Position numbers and translations under genes: made by a program
Shown: piece by piece, positions 16,665-23,330 of the stretch
Layout of the letters: every line of letters starts with the position of its first letter
How positions within the stretch are numbered: position 1 is the first letter of the stretch
IMG/VR virus record: IMGVR_UViG_3300030060_002228
Location: 1-25,786 of that record
Reading direction: 5' to 3' (one strand)
Length of the DNA stretch: 25,786 nt
Origin: a virus
The notes under the pieces: generated by a model
The model's input: only the letters and a program-made list of their open reading frames with translations
Databases searched by the model: none
What the model was told of the DNA's origin: nothing

Positions 16665-17332
16665 ATCTTTGGATAACCTAGCATAGGTCGTCCGTCGTAA
16701 AGATTTTTTGTGCCAAAAGGTCCCTTTCTATTATTGTAATGAAGAAAAACTTGTCCACAAAGTTTACCTTTGAAAGGTTCTCTCCAATGTTCTAAATCAC
16801 AACCAGAGTATAATAAAATATCTCCTGGTTCTAAATCTACAGCCACACCTTTATGTGCTGTATTTTTTATTTTAGTTTGCTCTCCAACTTTATCAAACGT
16901 TGTATCAAGTATATTGTTTTCTCCTGTTGGATCTATGTATATTGTCCAAGGATCGCCACCTAAATTTAGTGTGCCAGATATTTCACAACTAGCTCTGTCT
17001 TTGTGTCTAGCTAATTTTGATCCTGTTTCATACAATCTCGTATATGAATATGTCGGTATTAAATCTAAACCTGTATATTTTTTTATAGGTTTGATTGTCA
17101 TATCTAACAAAGTTTCCATAGCCCAATCACCATGTTTAGAATAAACACCTTGAACTTGTGAGTCAGAAAATGTTCCTATAAAAGTATTTTGAGGATAAGT
17201 GTATCTCTTCTGCAACAAATCTTTTACGACAGTTGCTTGCATAATAAGATAGTTGTAAACAAAATCACAGACTTTTGGGTCCACAATTTTTTTAACTACA
17301 CAGTATTTCTTTTTTTTAAACTCTTGCTTCAT
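16661..17332 (-). CDS. 2OG-Fe(II) oxygenase-like, HxD type with no clear cosubstrate Arg (array member 7)
   Basis: The ATG at 17332 overlaps the previous stop as ATGA and gives 223 residues; an in-frame TTG at 17347 is less likely. KLARHKDRASCEISGTLNLG contains H110 and D112, followed by GDPWTIYIDPTG. VDLEPGDILLYSGCDLEHWR carries the distal H182. Downstream, EPFKGKLCGQVFLHYNNRKG lacks the Arg normally found about 10 residues after the distal His; Lys residues sit near there. This may mean a substituted 2-oxoglutarate contact or altered activity. The wording DLEHWREPFKG...QVFLHY recurs in phage oxygenases in my experience, so the gene is probably functional. The Lys-rich N-terminus KQEFKKKKY is unusual. 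Substrate unknown. Confidence 0.78.
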   Translation of the reverse strand: MKQEFKKKKYCVVKKIVDPKVCDFVYNYLIMQATVVKDLLQKRYTYPQNTFIGTFSDSQVQGVYSKHGDWAMETLLDMTIKPIKKYTGLDLIPTYSYTRLYETGSKLARHKDRASCEISGTLNLGGDPWTIYIDPTGENNILDTTFDKVGEQTKIKNTAHKGVAVDLEPGDILLYSGCDLEHWREPFKGKLCGQVFLHYNNRKGPFGTKNLYDGRPMLGYPKI

Positions 17333-17874
17333 GTAAAATGTATCCAACCTGTTGCAATATATTTTTCTCTTGTCTTACTTATCTCACCTTTATGTGTATG
17401 TGTAAAGTCTGTCGGCCAAATAATTGTCACGCCTTTTTTAGCTCTTATTGTTTTCTTTTGATATTTAAAATGTGTACCTCCACCTGGCACAGTGTTTAAG
17501 TAAGTCATAAACACTAATAATCTATCACCATCTATAGTTTGCATTCTCTCATTGTGCCAACGTTTAAAACCTCCGTTTGGATTATAGTGTTGAATATTAA
17601 ATCCTTTGTGACAAGCATACCTAGCATGATCTTTTAATTCTGTATATTTATCTTGATATTTTAAAATAAGTTTATTGATGTGAACCATATAATCTTTTAT
17701 TGGATATATATTTTTAAAAGCACAGGAAAGGTCTGTAGATTCTTTTATAAGTGGATTTACTTTAAAACCAGCCTCACCTGGTCTTGTGTGTTCTATATTT
17801 TTATTAAAGTAACTAATTAAATCATCACACAACTTTAGTGGTGTTTTGTATTGCTGTATAAAATTACTTACCAT
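17329..17874 (-). CDS. 2OG-Fe(II) oxygenase-like, HxE variant (array member 6)
   Basis: In this 181-residue protein the core reads GGFKRWHNERMQTIDGDRLL, giving H107 and E109 in place of the usual Asp, then MTYLNTVPGGGTHFKYQKK, then GVTIIWPTDFTHTHKGEISK with H159 or H161 as the distal His, and REKYIATGWIHF near the C-terminus, where R169 or K171 could contact 2-oxoglutarate. The strand order agrees with a double-stranded beta-helix. HxE is an accepted but less common iron-site variant in this superfamily. It overlaps the upstream stop by 7 nt (ATATGGTAA) and the next start by 4 nt, so it is embedded in the coupled array. Its acceptor is unknown. Confidence 0.77.
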   Translation of the reverse strand: MVSNFIQQYKTPLKLCDDLISYFNKNIEHTRPGEAGFKVNPLIKESTDLSCAFKNIYPIKDYMVHINKLILKYQDKYTELKDHARYACHKGFNIQHYNPNGGFKRWHNERMQTIDGDRLLVFMTYLNTVPGGGTHFKYQKKTIRAKKGVTIIWPTDFTHTHKGEISKTREKYIATGWIHFT

Positions 17875-18440
17875 ATAGGTATATATCCTGTATTTATATC
17901 TTGTGGTCCGTATTTATTTTCCATAACTTTAAAATCATCAGCGTTTACCACATCAAACGCAATAGTAATTCTTTGTCCTTTAAAAGGAGATAATACATTT
18001 ACTTTGTGATGTTTGTAAGCTGGACCTAAATACATTTTACCAGCTTCATTTTTAACAGTAAAATCTTTAAATTCAGTTTCTGTATTTTTTGGATCAATAG
18101 ATAAATATCCGTGAAAAGTACAATCTTCATGATTGTGCCACGCTAATACTTCATCTTGTTTATGTAGATTTAACCAACATTGAAACCATAGCGGACCTTT
18201 CTTTTTGTAAAAACTTCTTATGTTTTTTTGCATTTCTTTAAATAATAAATAATAAAGCGAAGATCCTGCAGATAAAGAAACAAAACTATAATATCTAAAA
18301 AAACTAGTGGAGTTAATTTGTCTTAAGAACTGACCATAAGCAAAATGAAATCTATCATGTGCTTTGATAGCATCTTTAATTAATTTCTTTTGATTTTGTT
18401 TTACAAGTTTTATGTCGTAAAATTTATAATCTACTGCCAT
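17868..18440 (-). CDS. 2OG-Fe(II) oxygenase-like, HxHxD motif (array member 5)
   Basis: I chose the ATG at 18440 (190 residues, beginning MAVDYKFYD) because AAAGGG lies 6 nt upstream; an in-frame ATG at 18458 lacks a comparable site. The core is EVLAWHNHEDCTFHGYLSID, which contains H102, H104 and D106, so either H102-x-H104 or H104-x-D106 could hold the metal. GKMYLGPAYKHHKVNVLSPF carries distal H144/H145 and GQRITIAFDV gives R157 as the 2-oxoglutarate anchor. The N-terminal 75 residues are basic and aromatic (FFRYYSFVSL). The overlap with the previous gene is 10 nt. The exact ligand set cannot be decided without a structure. Membership in the fold is well supported by order and spacing. Confidence 0.75.
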   Translation of the reverse strand: MAVDYKFYDIKLVKQNQKKLIKDAIKAHDRFHFAYGQFLRQINSTSFFRYYSFVSLSAGSSLYYLLFKEMQKNIRSFYKKKGPLWFQCWLNLHKQDEVLAWHNHEDCTFHGYLSIDPKNTETEFKDFTVKNEAGKMYLGPAYKHHKVNVLSPFKGQRITIAFDVVNADDFKVMENKYGPQDINTGYIPIW

Positions 18441-18976
18441 GTTGGTCCCTTTCTCCAATGCACTAAAGTCTTTCTCTCTCCTTTTATAATAGGTTCTACT
18501 TTATGTAAAATAAAAGATGGAAATATTATCAAAGATCCAGGTTGATTAAAACCCTCAAACTTTAATATTTGATGTAGATGTAAATAAAAATCACCACCTA
18601 AGTATTCTTTTTCTGACACATTTACTAACGCTGTAAATTTTAAATCATAACTATCTAGTGGTTGTAAATCGACATGCCAGTTATATTCACCACTGTTTTC
18701 TGCTTTGTAAGTGTTATGATATATCCAATCTCTATCTACCGATGGATGTAATACAAAACCAAAATTAAAAGTATTTATTTCATTAACTCTATCATCTATT
18801 TTATTTATAAAAGGTTTTAAATGTTTAGCATGTACTATTTGTACATCACAAGTTTTAACAGTGTCTGCAGGATGATCACCAAGTGAGTCATCTGATTTAT
18901 TGTTTACTATTTTGTTTATCTCTTTTATTTCTTTCTTAGAGAAAAAATTTTGTTGAATATGCCAGGGGGTCTTCAT
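18431..18976 (-). CDS. 2OG-Fe(II) oxygenase, PKHD-like HxD type (array member 4)
   Basis: The 181-residue protein has a well-formed prolyl 4-hydroxylase-like core: GEYNWHVDLQPLDSYDLKFT with H101 and D103, the strand LGGDFYLHL (126-134), then PGSLIIFPSFILHKVEPIIK with the distal H158, and GERKTLVHWRKGP with R168. The C-terminal HWRKGP ending is close to the AWIGGP ending of the next oxygenase, suggesting these two are nearest relatives within the array. The N-terminal PWHIQQNFFSKKEIKEINKI is the typical helical start of the fold. The ATG overlaps the upstream stop as ATGA. A protein side chain (Pro, Lys, Asp or Asn) or a small molecule could be the acceptor; the sequence does not decide. Confidence 0.84.
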   Translation of the reverse strand: MKTPWHIQQNFFSKKEIKEINKIVNNKSDDSLGDHPADTVKTCDVQIVHAKHLKPFINKIDDRVNEINTFNFGFVLHPSVDRDWIYHNTYKAENSGEYNWHVDLQPLDSYDLKFTALVNVSEKEYLGGDFYLHLHQILKFEGFNQPGSLIIFPSFILHKVEPIIKGERKTLVHWRKGPTWQ

Positions 18977-19548
18977 TTAAAGTCAGGGCCACCTATCCAA
19001 GCAACTAAAGAATATCTAGTTCCTTTTGTAACAGGGGTGACTTGATGCAATACATAACTAGGAAAAACATTACAACAACCTTGATCTCGTTTACCCATGT
19101 CTGCTTTATCAGATAAATATAATTCTAAATCACCACCTTCGTAAGTTTTAGGATCTGATAATTGTAAAGTTACTGATAGTTTTCTAGCTGAACTACCTGC
19201 TGATCTATCAACATGTTTACCGTAGTGTCCACCAGGAGCTTGATACTCTGTAAATTGTATATCTTCCATAAAACCAAAAAGTTCAAAATGAAAATATTTA
19301 TCATTTAATTGATGTATGACATCTGTAAGTTTTGCATATATTTCTGGACATTCATTCCAAGATAACCAAGCTACTTTACTTTGTCTTACTTTCTTATCTT
19401 TTTTAGGTCTTAAAATATCTATGCTTGCAGCTTTTGTGCCTTTCTTTTTACAAAAATCAATTACCCATTTACATTGTTCTGGTGTAAGAACTTTTTCTTG
19501 CCAAGCCCAATGTTGTACTTTATCTGTTTTTAGTGCCCATCCACCCAT
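18973..19548 (-). CDS. 2OG-Fe(II) oxygenase, PKHD/PiuC-like (array member 3)
   Basis: This 191-residue protein is the most canonical member: HWAWQEKVLTPEQCKWVIDF opens the fold, PGGHYGKHVDRSAGSSARKL contains H112 and D114, LSVTLQLSDPKTYEGGDLEL gives the central strands, NVFPSYVLHQVTPVTKG has the distal H168, and TRYSLVAWIGGPDFK has R178 as the 2-oxoglutarate anchor. It resembles PKHD-type hydroxylases (PiuC/YbiX-like) in length and motif spacing, which supports Fe(II)- and 2-oxoglutarate-dependent hydroxylation. The start lies in a TAATG junction with the previous oxygenase. Cytoplasmic, no signal. The acceptor is unknown. Confidence 0.88.
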   Translation of the reverse strand: MGGWALKTDKVQHWAWQEKVLTPEQCKWVIDFCKKKGTKAASIDILRPKKDKKVRQSKVAWLSWNECPEIYAKLTDVIHQLNDKYFHFELFGFMEDIQFTEYQAPGGHYGKHVDRSAGSSARKLSVTLQLSDPKTYEGGDLELYLSDKADMGKRDQGCCNVFPSYVLHQVTPVTKGTRYSLVAWIGGPDFK

Positions 19549-20150
19549 TATAAATCCTTAAAATTATAAGCTAAACTTATTCTTGGTTTATCTTTTACCT
19601 GTTGTTCAACAGCATGTTCTAATGAAGAATCAAATATAACACACATACCTGGTTGTGGGTCTACAAGCATTTCTTTAAATGTAAGATCATTATACTGTTT
19701 ATATTTAATTCTAGACATTTGATTAACAGGGCTTTTGAAAGATACCCTAGCGTGATCACGTCCACCACTTAAAAAATATATAGTGCTTAATGTTGAAGCA
19801 CCATGAATATGATATTCTTGATAATCATTCTTTTCATAAATATTAAACCATCCTTCATGAGGACGTGGATTTAAATGTGTAACATCTATTTGTGCGTGAT
19901 TCGCATAACTCATGACTGCATCTATTACAAAGTTTTGTATAGGTAAAAAATCTTTATTATCAACAATATCAAAAGTTCCTAAAGTGTTATATGTATTTCT
20001 TGATAACCAATTGCTACCACCTTTTTTTGTTTTCTTTTTAATTTGATTACACTTCTTTACAAGTTTGTCTTCAATTAAATGATGTCTATGATTAATGGCA
20101 AAACCAAAGATAGATGCAAAGAAAGGTCTAACTTCTAGTGGTGGAATCAT
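19548..20150 (-). CDS. 2OG-Fe(II) oxygenase, HxH type (array member 2)
   Basis: This 200-residue protein belongs with the HxH subgroup: NDYQEYHIHGASTLSTIYFL has H114 and H116, SGGRDHARVSFKSPVNQ follows, then PQPGMCVIFDSSLEHAVEQQ with distal H179, and KDKPRISLAYNFKDL with R190. Its N-terminal half (1-100) begins MIPPLEVRPFFASIFGFAIN and contains a basic stretch, IKKKTKKGGSNW, before RPHEGWFNIYEKND. Compared with the 187-aa HxH enzyme at 16101, the core spacing is alike but the N-terminus differs, as expected for old paralogues. The ATG overlaps the upstream stop as ATGA. The reaction is inferred from family; acceptor unknown. Confidence 0.82.
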   Translation of the reverse strand: MIPPLEVRPFFASIFGFAINHRHHLIEDKLVKKCNQIKKKTKKGGSNWLSRNTYNTLGTFDIVDNKDFLPIQNFVIDAVMSYANHAQIDVTHLNPRPHEGWFNIYEKNDYQEYHIHGASTLSTIYFLSGGRDHARVSFKSPVNQMSRIKYKQYNDLTFKEMLVDPQPGMCVIFDSSLEHAVEQQVKDKPRISLAYNFKDL

Positions 20151-20629
20151 TTGTATTTAAAAACAATTGTGTATCTAATCTTATCTCTGAAAGGTGTTGC
20201 TTTGTGCCATACATCATCAGCAAAAATAACTAATCGATGTCTTTTAGGAACAATACCTTGTATCAAAGGGTCATTAATAAACAATGTTTCTCCTCCAAGA
20301 TCTACATCATGTTCATCGAAATCAACAGCATAGTATAAAAGTGTGGTAACATCTTTACCATCAGAATGATAATAAGGATTCTCTCCTGGTTCAAAACTAT
20401 TAATATATGCTCTAAATAATTTGCCTTTAGGTGTTAATTCTAATTTTTTAAAAGTTTTTATAAACGTTTTATAAATATACGAAGTTTTTTTTAATGTTGT
20501 GACTTTACCAGTGGGAGGAGTTTCTGGTCTATCAGACTCACCACGTTTAAATTTTAGCTTCTTAATTTCAGCTAGGATTTTTTTATTTTCGTCTTTTTTA
20601 AATATCTTATCTACTACTCTTAATGTCAT
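20147..20629 (-). CDS. 2OG-Fe(II) oxygenase, short HxD type (array member 1, first transcribed)
   Basis: The first and shortest array member, 160 residues. The core reads EPGENPYYHSDGKDVTTLLY with H88 and D90, then AVDFDEHDVDLGGETLFIND, then PKRHRLVIFADDVWHKATPF with distal H142, and RDKIRYTIVFKYK with R152. The N-terminal 70 residues are very Lys-rich (FKKDENKKILAEIKKLKFKR), which may simply be a helix preceding the double-stranded beta-helix. It follows the 130-aa gene after a 41-nt gap that includes a weak AAAGAGA ribosome site and a weak stem GCTTT/AAAGC, and this gap is the natural entry point of the array. No other promoter-like element is convincing here. Confidence 0.83.
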   Translation of the reverse strand: MTLRVVDKIFKKDENKKILAEIKKLKFKRGESDRPETPPTGKVTTLKKTSYIYKTFIKTFKKLELTPKGKLFRAYINSFEPGENPYYHSDGKDVTTLLYYAVDFDEHDVDLGGETLFINDPLIQGIVPKRHRLVIFADDVWHKATPFRDKIRYTIVFKYK

Positions 20630-20670
20630 TCTGTTCTCTTTCTATCAGCTTTCTAATTAAAAGCCAATGA

Positions 20671-21063
20671 CTAAGCTGGTTTATTCATTACCCAACTTTG
20701 TGATGCTTCATCCCATTCTTTTAAATAGCCATCTTCTTCATCTAAAGGTTGTGCAACAGGGGGTTCCCATTGACCATTAGTTCTATTTAAAGTCCATGAT
20801 GGGTATGGTTGACCTTCATGGAAACCATCCATTTCTTCATCATAAATCCAACCTGGACCTGGATAATTCATTCTAAAAGCTTTACTTTGATCTTCTGATT
20901 GCTCGCCTGTGATAGGATCAAAGTGTATGCCACCTTTTGTATTGTAGCTACATTGTCTTACGTTTAATCCTCTGGCTCTAATTTCTTCTTCAGTAATAGT
21001 ATCAGGAGCGTGGTTAACTCTTGTTACAACATTGTTTTCATCTAACTCTGCAAAATGTGCCAT
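20671..21063 (-). CDS. Conserved marine-phage virion/tail-associated protein of unknown function
   Basis: The 130-residue protein begins MAHFAELDENNVVTRVNHAP, which I recognise as the start of a small protein common near fibre genes in cyanophages and other marine phages. Its C-terminal part has the Trp/Pro pattern YPGPGWIYDEEMDGFHEGQP, PYPSWTLNRTNGQWEPP and a final SQSWVMNKPA. No signal, membrane segment or enzyme motif is visible. Family members are thought to be structural or fibre-linked, but I know of no proven function. It starts a few bases after the glycine-rich gene and precedes the first oxygenase, so it is placed exactly between fibre proteins and modification enzymes. Confidence 0.74.
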   Translation of the reverse strand: MAHFAELDENNVVTRVNHAPDTITEEEIRARGLNVRQCSYNTKGGIHFDPITGEQSEDQSKAFRMNYPGPGWIYDEEMDGFHEGQPYPSWTLNRTNGQWEPPVAQPLDEEDGYLKEWDEASQSWVMNKPA

Positions 21064-21068
21064 ATCTA

Positions 21069-22157
21069 TTACGCCTCACTAAACGCTACAGTCTGAGAAC
21101 TATCAGACGTTGCTGTTACTGTATAAATTTTAAATGATGGAGATGTAGAACTTGTTTGAGTTACACCTGGGCTAAAAGTTGCATTAAAGCTAGCAGGGAT
21201 TTTAATAACTACAACACCTGATCCGCCATTACCACCTGGGAATTGACCTGTGTTTGCACCTGTTGATGATCCTCCACCTGCTCCTTGGTTTGTTCCGCCA
21301 GCAGTTCCTGCTTGTCCATTTCTCCAAGATCCTCCGCCACCAGTTCCACCGGATCCGCCTGGGCCTTGGTCTTCTCGAGAGCCACCACCCCCGCCGCCAC
21401 CTCGCGTTACAGGTGATCCTGTGATTGAGTTTGTTAATCCATTTCCGCCTGGTCCACCGTTACCTGGTTGTGGTGATGCACCTGGAGGTGGTCCTGGAGT
21501 TGCGTCTGTTCCGGATGCCCCGGCTCCGCCGCCACCGCCACCTGGAAATGGGTTTTTATCTGTGTATCCACCTAAACCACCTGGGAATCCTTGACTTGGA
21601 TCACCTGGTCCTCTTTTAGATGGGTCTGCTGTTTTTGAAGATGGTGGGTTTTGATCGTCACCGTTTTCACCGGATCCAACACCGTTTCCACCTCCTGACC
21701 CACCTGGCCATCCTCTTCCTTCAGGGAAAGAGTTTGGAATTATTGGGTTAGCATCTCTAATTGTTGGTGGGTGAAAGGCTCCTCCGCCTCCACCTAATGA
21801 TGTAATAGTTGCAAATACTGATGGACTTCCATTGTTAGAATATCCAGTTGGTGGTGCTGGGTTTTGACCAGTAGTACCACCAGCTCCTACGACTAAAGAA
21901 TAATCTTTTCCTAAGAAAAGATCTAATTGTCCTGCAGGATCTTGAGAAGATGAGTTATCAGGTCCACCTGAATATTGAGATGAGTTCGCTGGATCAACCA
22001 AACGATACCCGCCGGCTCCTCCGCCGCCTCCCTGATTTGTACCGCCACCGGCGCCACCAGCTAAAACGAAAAATGAAATACCTTCAATTTTCTTTCCGGC
22101 CATAGTTAAACCGAAACCTTTTGCTGCTCCTGCACCGAATGATCCTAATATTGGCAT
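21069..22157 (-). CDS. Glycine-rich adhesin/tail-fibre-tip-like protein
   Basis: A 362-residue protein in which Gly, Pro, Ser and Asn dominate after the first 25 residues. Motifs include FFVLAGGAGGGTNQGGGGGA (about 29-48), SLVVGAGGTTGQNPAPPTGY, repeated PGG/GGPGGNG/GGSGG units, and a short conserved end GGNGGSGVVVIKIPASF before a beta-type C-terminus. This is the layout of phage glycine-rich domains, for example the receptor-binding adhesins of T-even-like phages whose poly-Gly runs fold as polyglycine-II sandwiches; I infer an adhesin or fibre-tip role. Pro residues next to Gly make it a conceivable target for the nearby hydroxylases, but this is speculation. AGGAGG lies about 9 nt upstream of the ATG. 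Local GC is clearly above the neighbours because of Gly/Pro codons. Confidence 0.78.
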   Translation of the reverse strand: MPILGSFGAGAAKGFGLTMAGKKIEGISFFVLAGGAGGGTNQGGGGGAGGYRLVDPANSSQYSGGPDNSSSQDPAGQLDLFLGKDYSLVVGAGGTTGQNPAPPTGYSNNGSPSVFATITSLGGGGGAFHPPTIRDANPIIPNSFPEGRGWPGGSGGGNGVGSGENGDDQNPPSSKTADPSKRGPGDPSQGFPGGLGGYTDKNPFPGGGGGGAGASGTDATPGPPPGASPQPGNGGPGGNGLTNSITGSPVTRGGGGGGGSREDQGPGGSGGTGGGGSWRNGQAGTAGGTNQGAGGGSSTGANTGQFPGGNGGSGVVVIKIPASFNATFSPGVTQTSSTSPSFKIYTVTATSDSSQTVAFSEA

Positions 22158-22178
22158 GCTCTTTCTCCTCCTAATTTA

Positions 22179-23249
22179 TTACGCAAACTGTGTTTGTGCT
22201 GCAAGCGCTGTAAACGCAGCGTCACCAGTTTTAATAATTGTATATGTATAAGCATCGACAGAGTTAGCATTACCAGCTGTTGTCGCAGAACCGCCTGACC
22301 ATTCTGGAGTTACTGAACCTCCGTCAATTGTAACTGCATTATTGTAATAAGGTGTACCAGTGTTTGTTGTCAAAAAGGCAACAGTGATTGACTCACCTGT
22401 ATCCATAATATTGTTTAAAGAGTTTGAACCATCACCTCTGAAGTTAACTGTGTAGTTACCTGCTGAAGCAGATGTGTGGTAAAGAACAGCTTGTGTGATT
22501 ACGTCATAGTTAACTGTTCCAGTTGTACCTGTTGCAGCGATAGTTATTTTTTCTGCTAGTTGCTGAATTTTACCAGCGCCTAGAGTTACTCTTCCTAAAC
22601 CTTTTCCATTAATATTTAAATCAATGTTTGTGTCACCACCAGTTGCAGCAACACTTGGACCTGTACCTGTAGCTTGGTTAGTTACAGAGATCTCGTTAAC
22701 TGCTGAACTAGTTTTTACAAATTTAATGTATTCGTTATTTGAATCATCTTCTAATGCTCCACCAGTGTCGATAATAACGTCATTACCATTTGTATCTAGT
22801 ACGCCTGATAATTGTGGTGTGATGTCAGATGATAAATCTGTGAAAGCAGTATCAACAACATTAGTTCCATCTGAGAAAACCATTTTTGTAGTTTTGTCAG
22901 TTGTTGCCCAAGTAACTCCAGAACCTGAAGAAGTTTTGAAAGTTACAGTGTAAGCACCAGATGTTCCGTTTGCTACAATGAAAGTTTTTTCAATTGAATC
23001 AGGAATAGTAACGTTAACGTTAGTCGATAAAGTTCCTGTTAATTTGATTACTGCGTTTTTACCGTTTGATACGGCACCGTTAGAAAAAGTAAGTGCTCTG
23101 TTAGCGTTCGTTAAGTTGAACGTATCATATCCACCGATTGCTTGTTCTACGATTAATAAGTTTGTGTTAGTTATTTGACCCCATGTTCCCGAGTTTTCAC
23201 CGGTTGCTTGTACAGTCAATTTTAGACTTGCTGATGTCGAGTTTGCCAT
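22179..23249 (-). CDS. Tail-fibre/virion structural protein
   Basis: The 356-residue protein starts MANSTSASLKLTVQATGENS and continues GTWGQITNTNLLIVEQAIGG, an N-terminal block seen in many marine phage fibre or structural proteins. The remainder is beta-rich with Thr/Ser/Asn/Gly (NVTIPDSIEKTFIVANGTSG, LNINGKGLGRVTLGAGK), with no catalytic motif. It fits a trimeric fibre stem. The ATG has AAGAGGA about 10 nt upstream, and a promoter candidate lies in the 81-bp gap before it, the largest gap in the late block. The downstream neighbour is the glycine-rich protein, consistent with a stem-then-tip order. Confidence 0.78.
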   Translation of the reverse strand: MANSTSASLKLTVQATGENSGTWGQITNTNLLIVEQAIGGYDTFNLTNANRALTFSNGAVSNGKNAVIKLTGTLSTNVNVTIPDSIEKTFIVANGTSGAYTVTFKTSSGSGVTWATTDKTTKMVFSDGTNVVDTAFTDLSSDITPQLSGVLDTNGNDVIIDTGGALEDDSNNEYIKFVKTSSAVNEISVTNQATGTGPSVAATGGDTNIDLNINGKGLGRVTLGAGKIQQLAEKITIAATGTTGTVNYDVITQAVLYHTSASAGNYTVNFRGDGSNSLNNIMDTGESITVAFLTTNTGTPYYNNAVTIDGGSVTPEWSGGSATTAGNANSVDAYTYTIIKTGDAAFTALAAQTQFA

Positions 23250-23273
23250 AATTTTTATATCCTCTTATTACGT

Positions 23274-23302
23274 TTTTTATTAAAATTTATATGGGCTGTC
23301 AA
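23274..23302 (-). promoter_or_regulatory. Candidate late promoter before the tail-fibre gene
   Basis: On the minus strand a perfect TTGACA (23297-23302) is followed by a 17-bp spacer and TAAAAA (23274-23279), a 4/6 match to the -10 consensus. Upstream of the -35 lies an A/T-only tract including the 16-bp palindrome AAATTTAATTAAATTT (23308-23323), which could act as an UP-like element. It would allow the fibre, glycine-rich and oxygenase genes to be transcribed separately from the upstream structural genes. Same -35 hexamer as the helicase promoter candidate. Confidence 0.38.
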
Positions 23303-23330
23303 ACACTAAATTTAATTAAATTTTATTGTT

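Noticed and set aside
14664-20629. Oxygenases as TET/JBP-type DNA-base modifiers
   Set aside because: Motifs and lengths look like PKHD/P4H or PF13759-type enzymes, and no thymidylate hydroxymethylase, nucleotide kinase or other base-modification gene is in the window.
20630-20670. GCTTT/AAAGC hairpin before the oxygenase array as an attenuator or terminator
   Set aside because: Five-bp weak stem without a U run; could arise by chance in AT-rich DNA.
21250-21594. Pro-rich plus-strand open frame
   Set aside because: It is the complement of the glycine-rich codons of the real gene, so long open frames with Pro are expected by chance.
23308-23323. Palindrome AAATTTAATTAAATTT as a terminator
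   Set aside because: Stem is only A/T with no loop and no G/C; more plausible as AT-rich promoter context.
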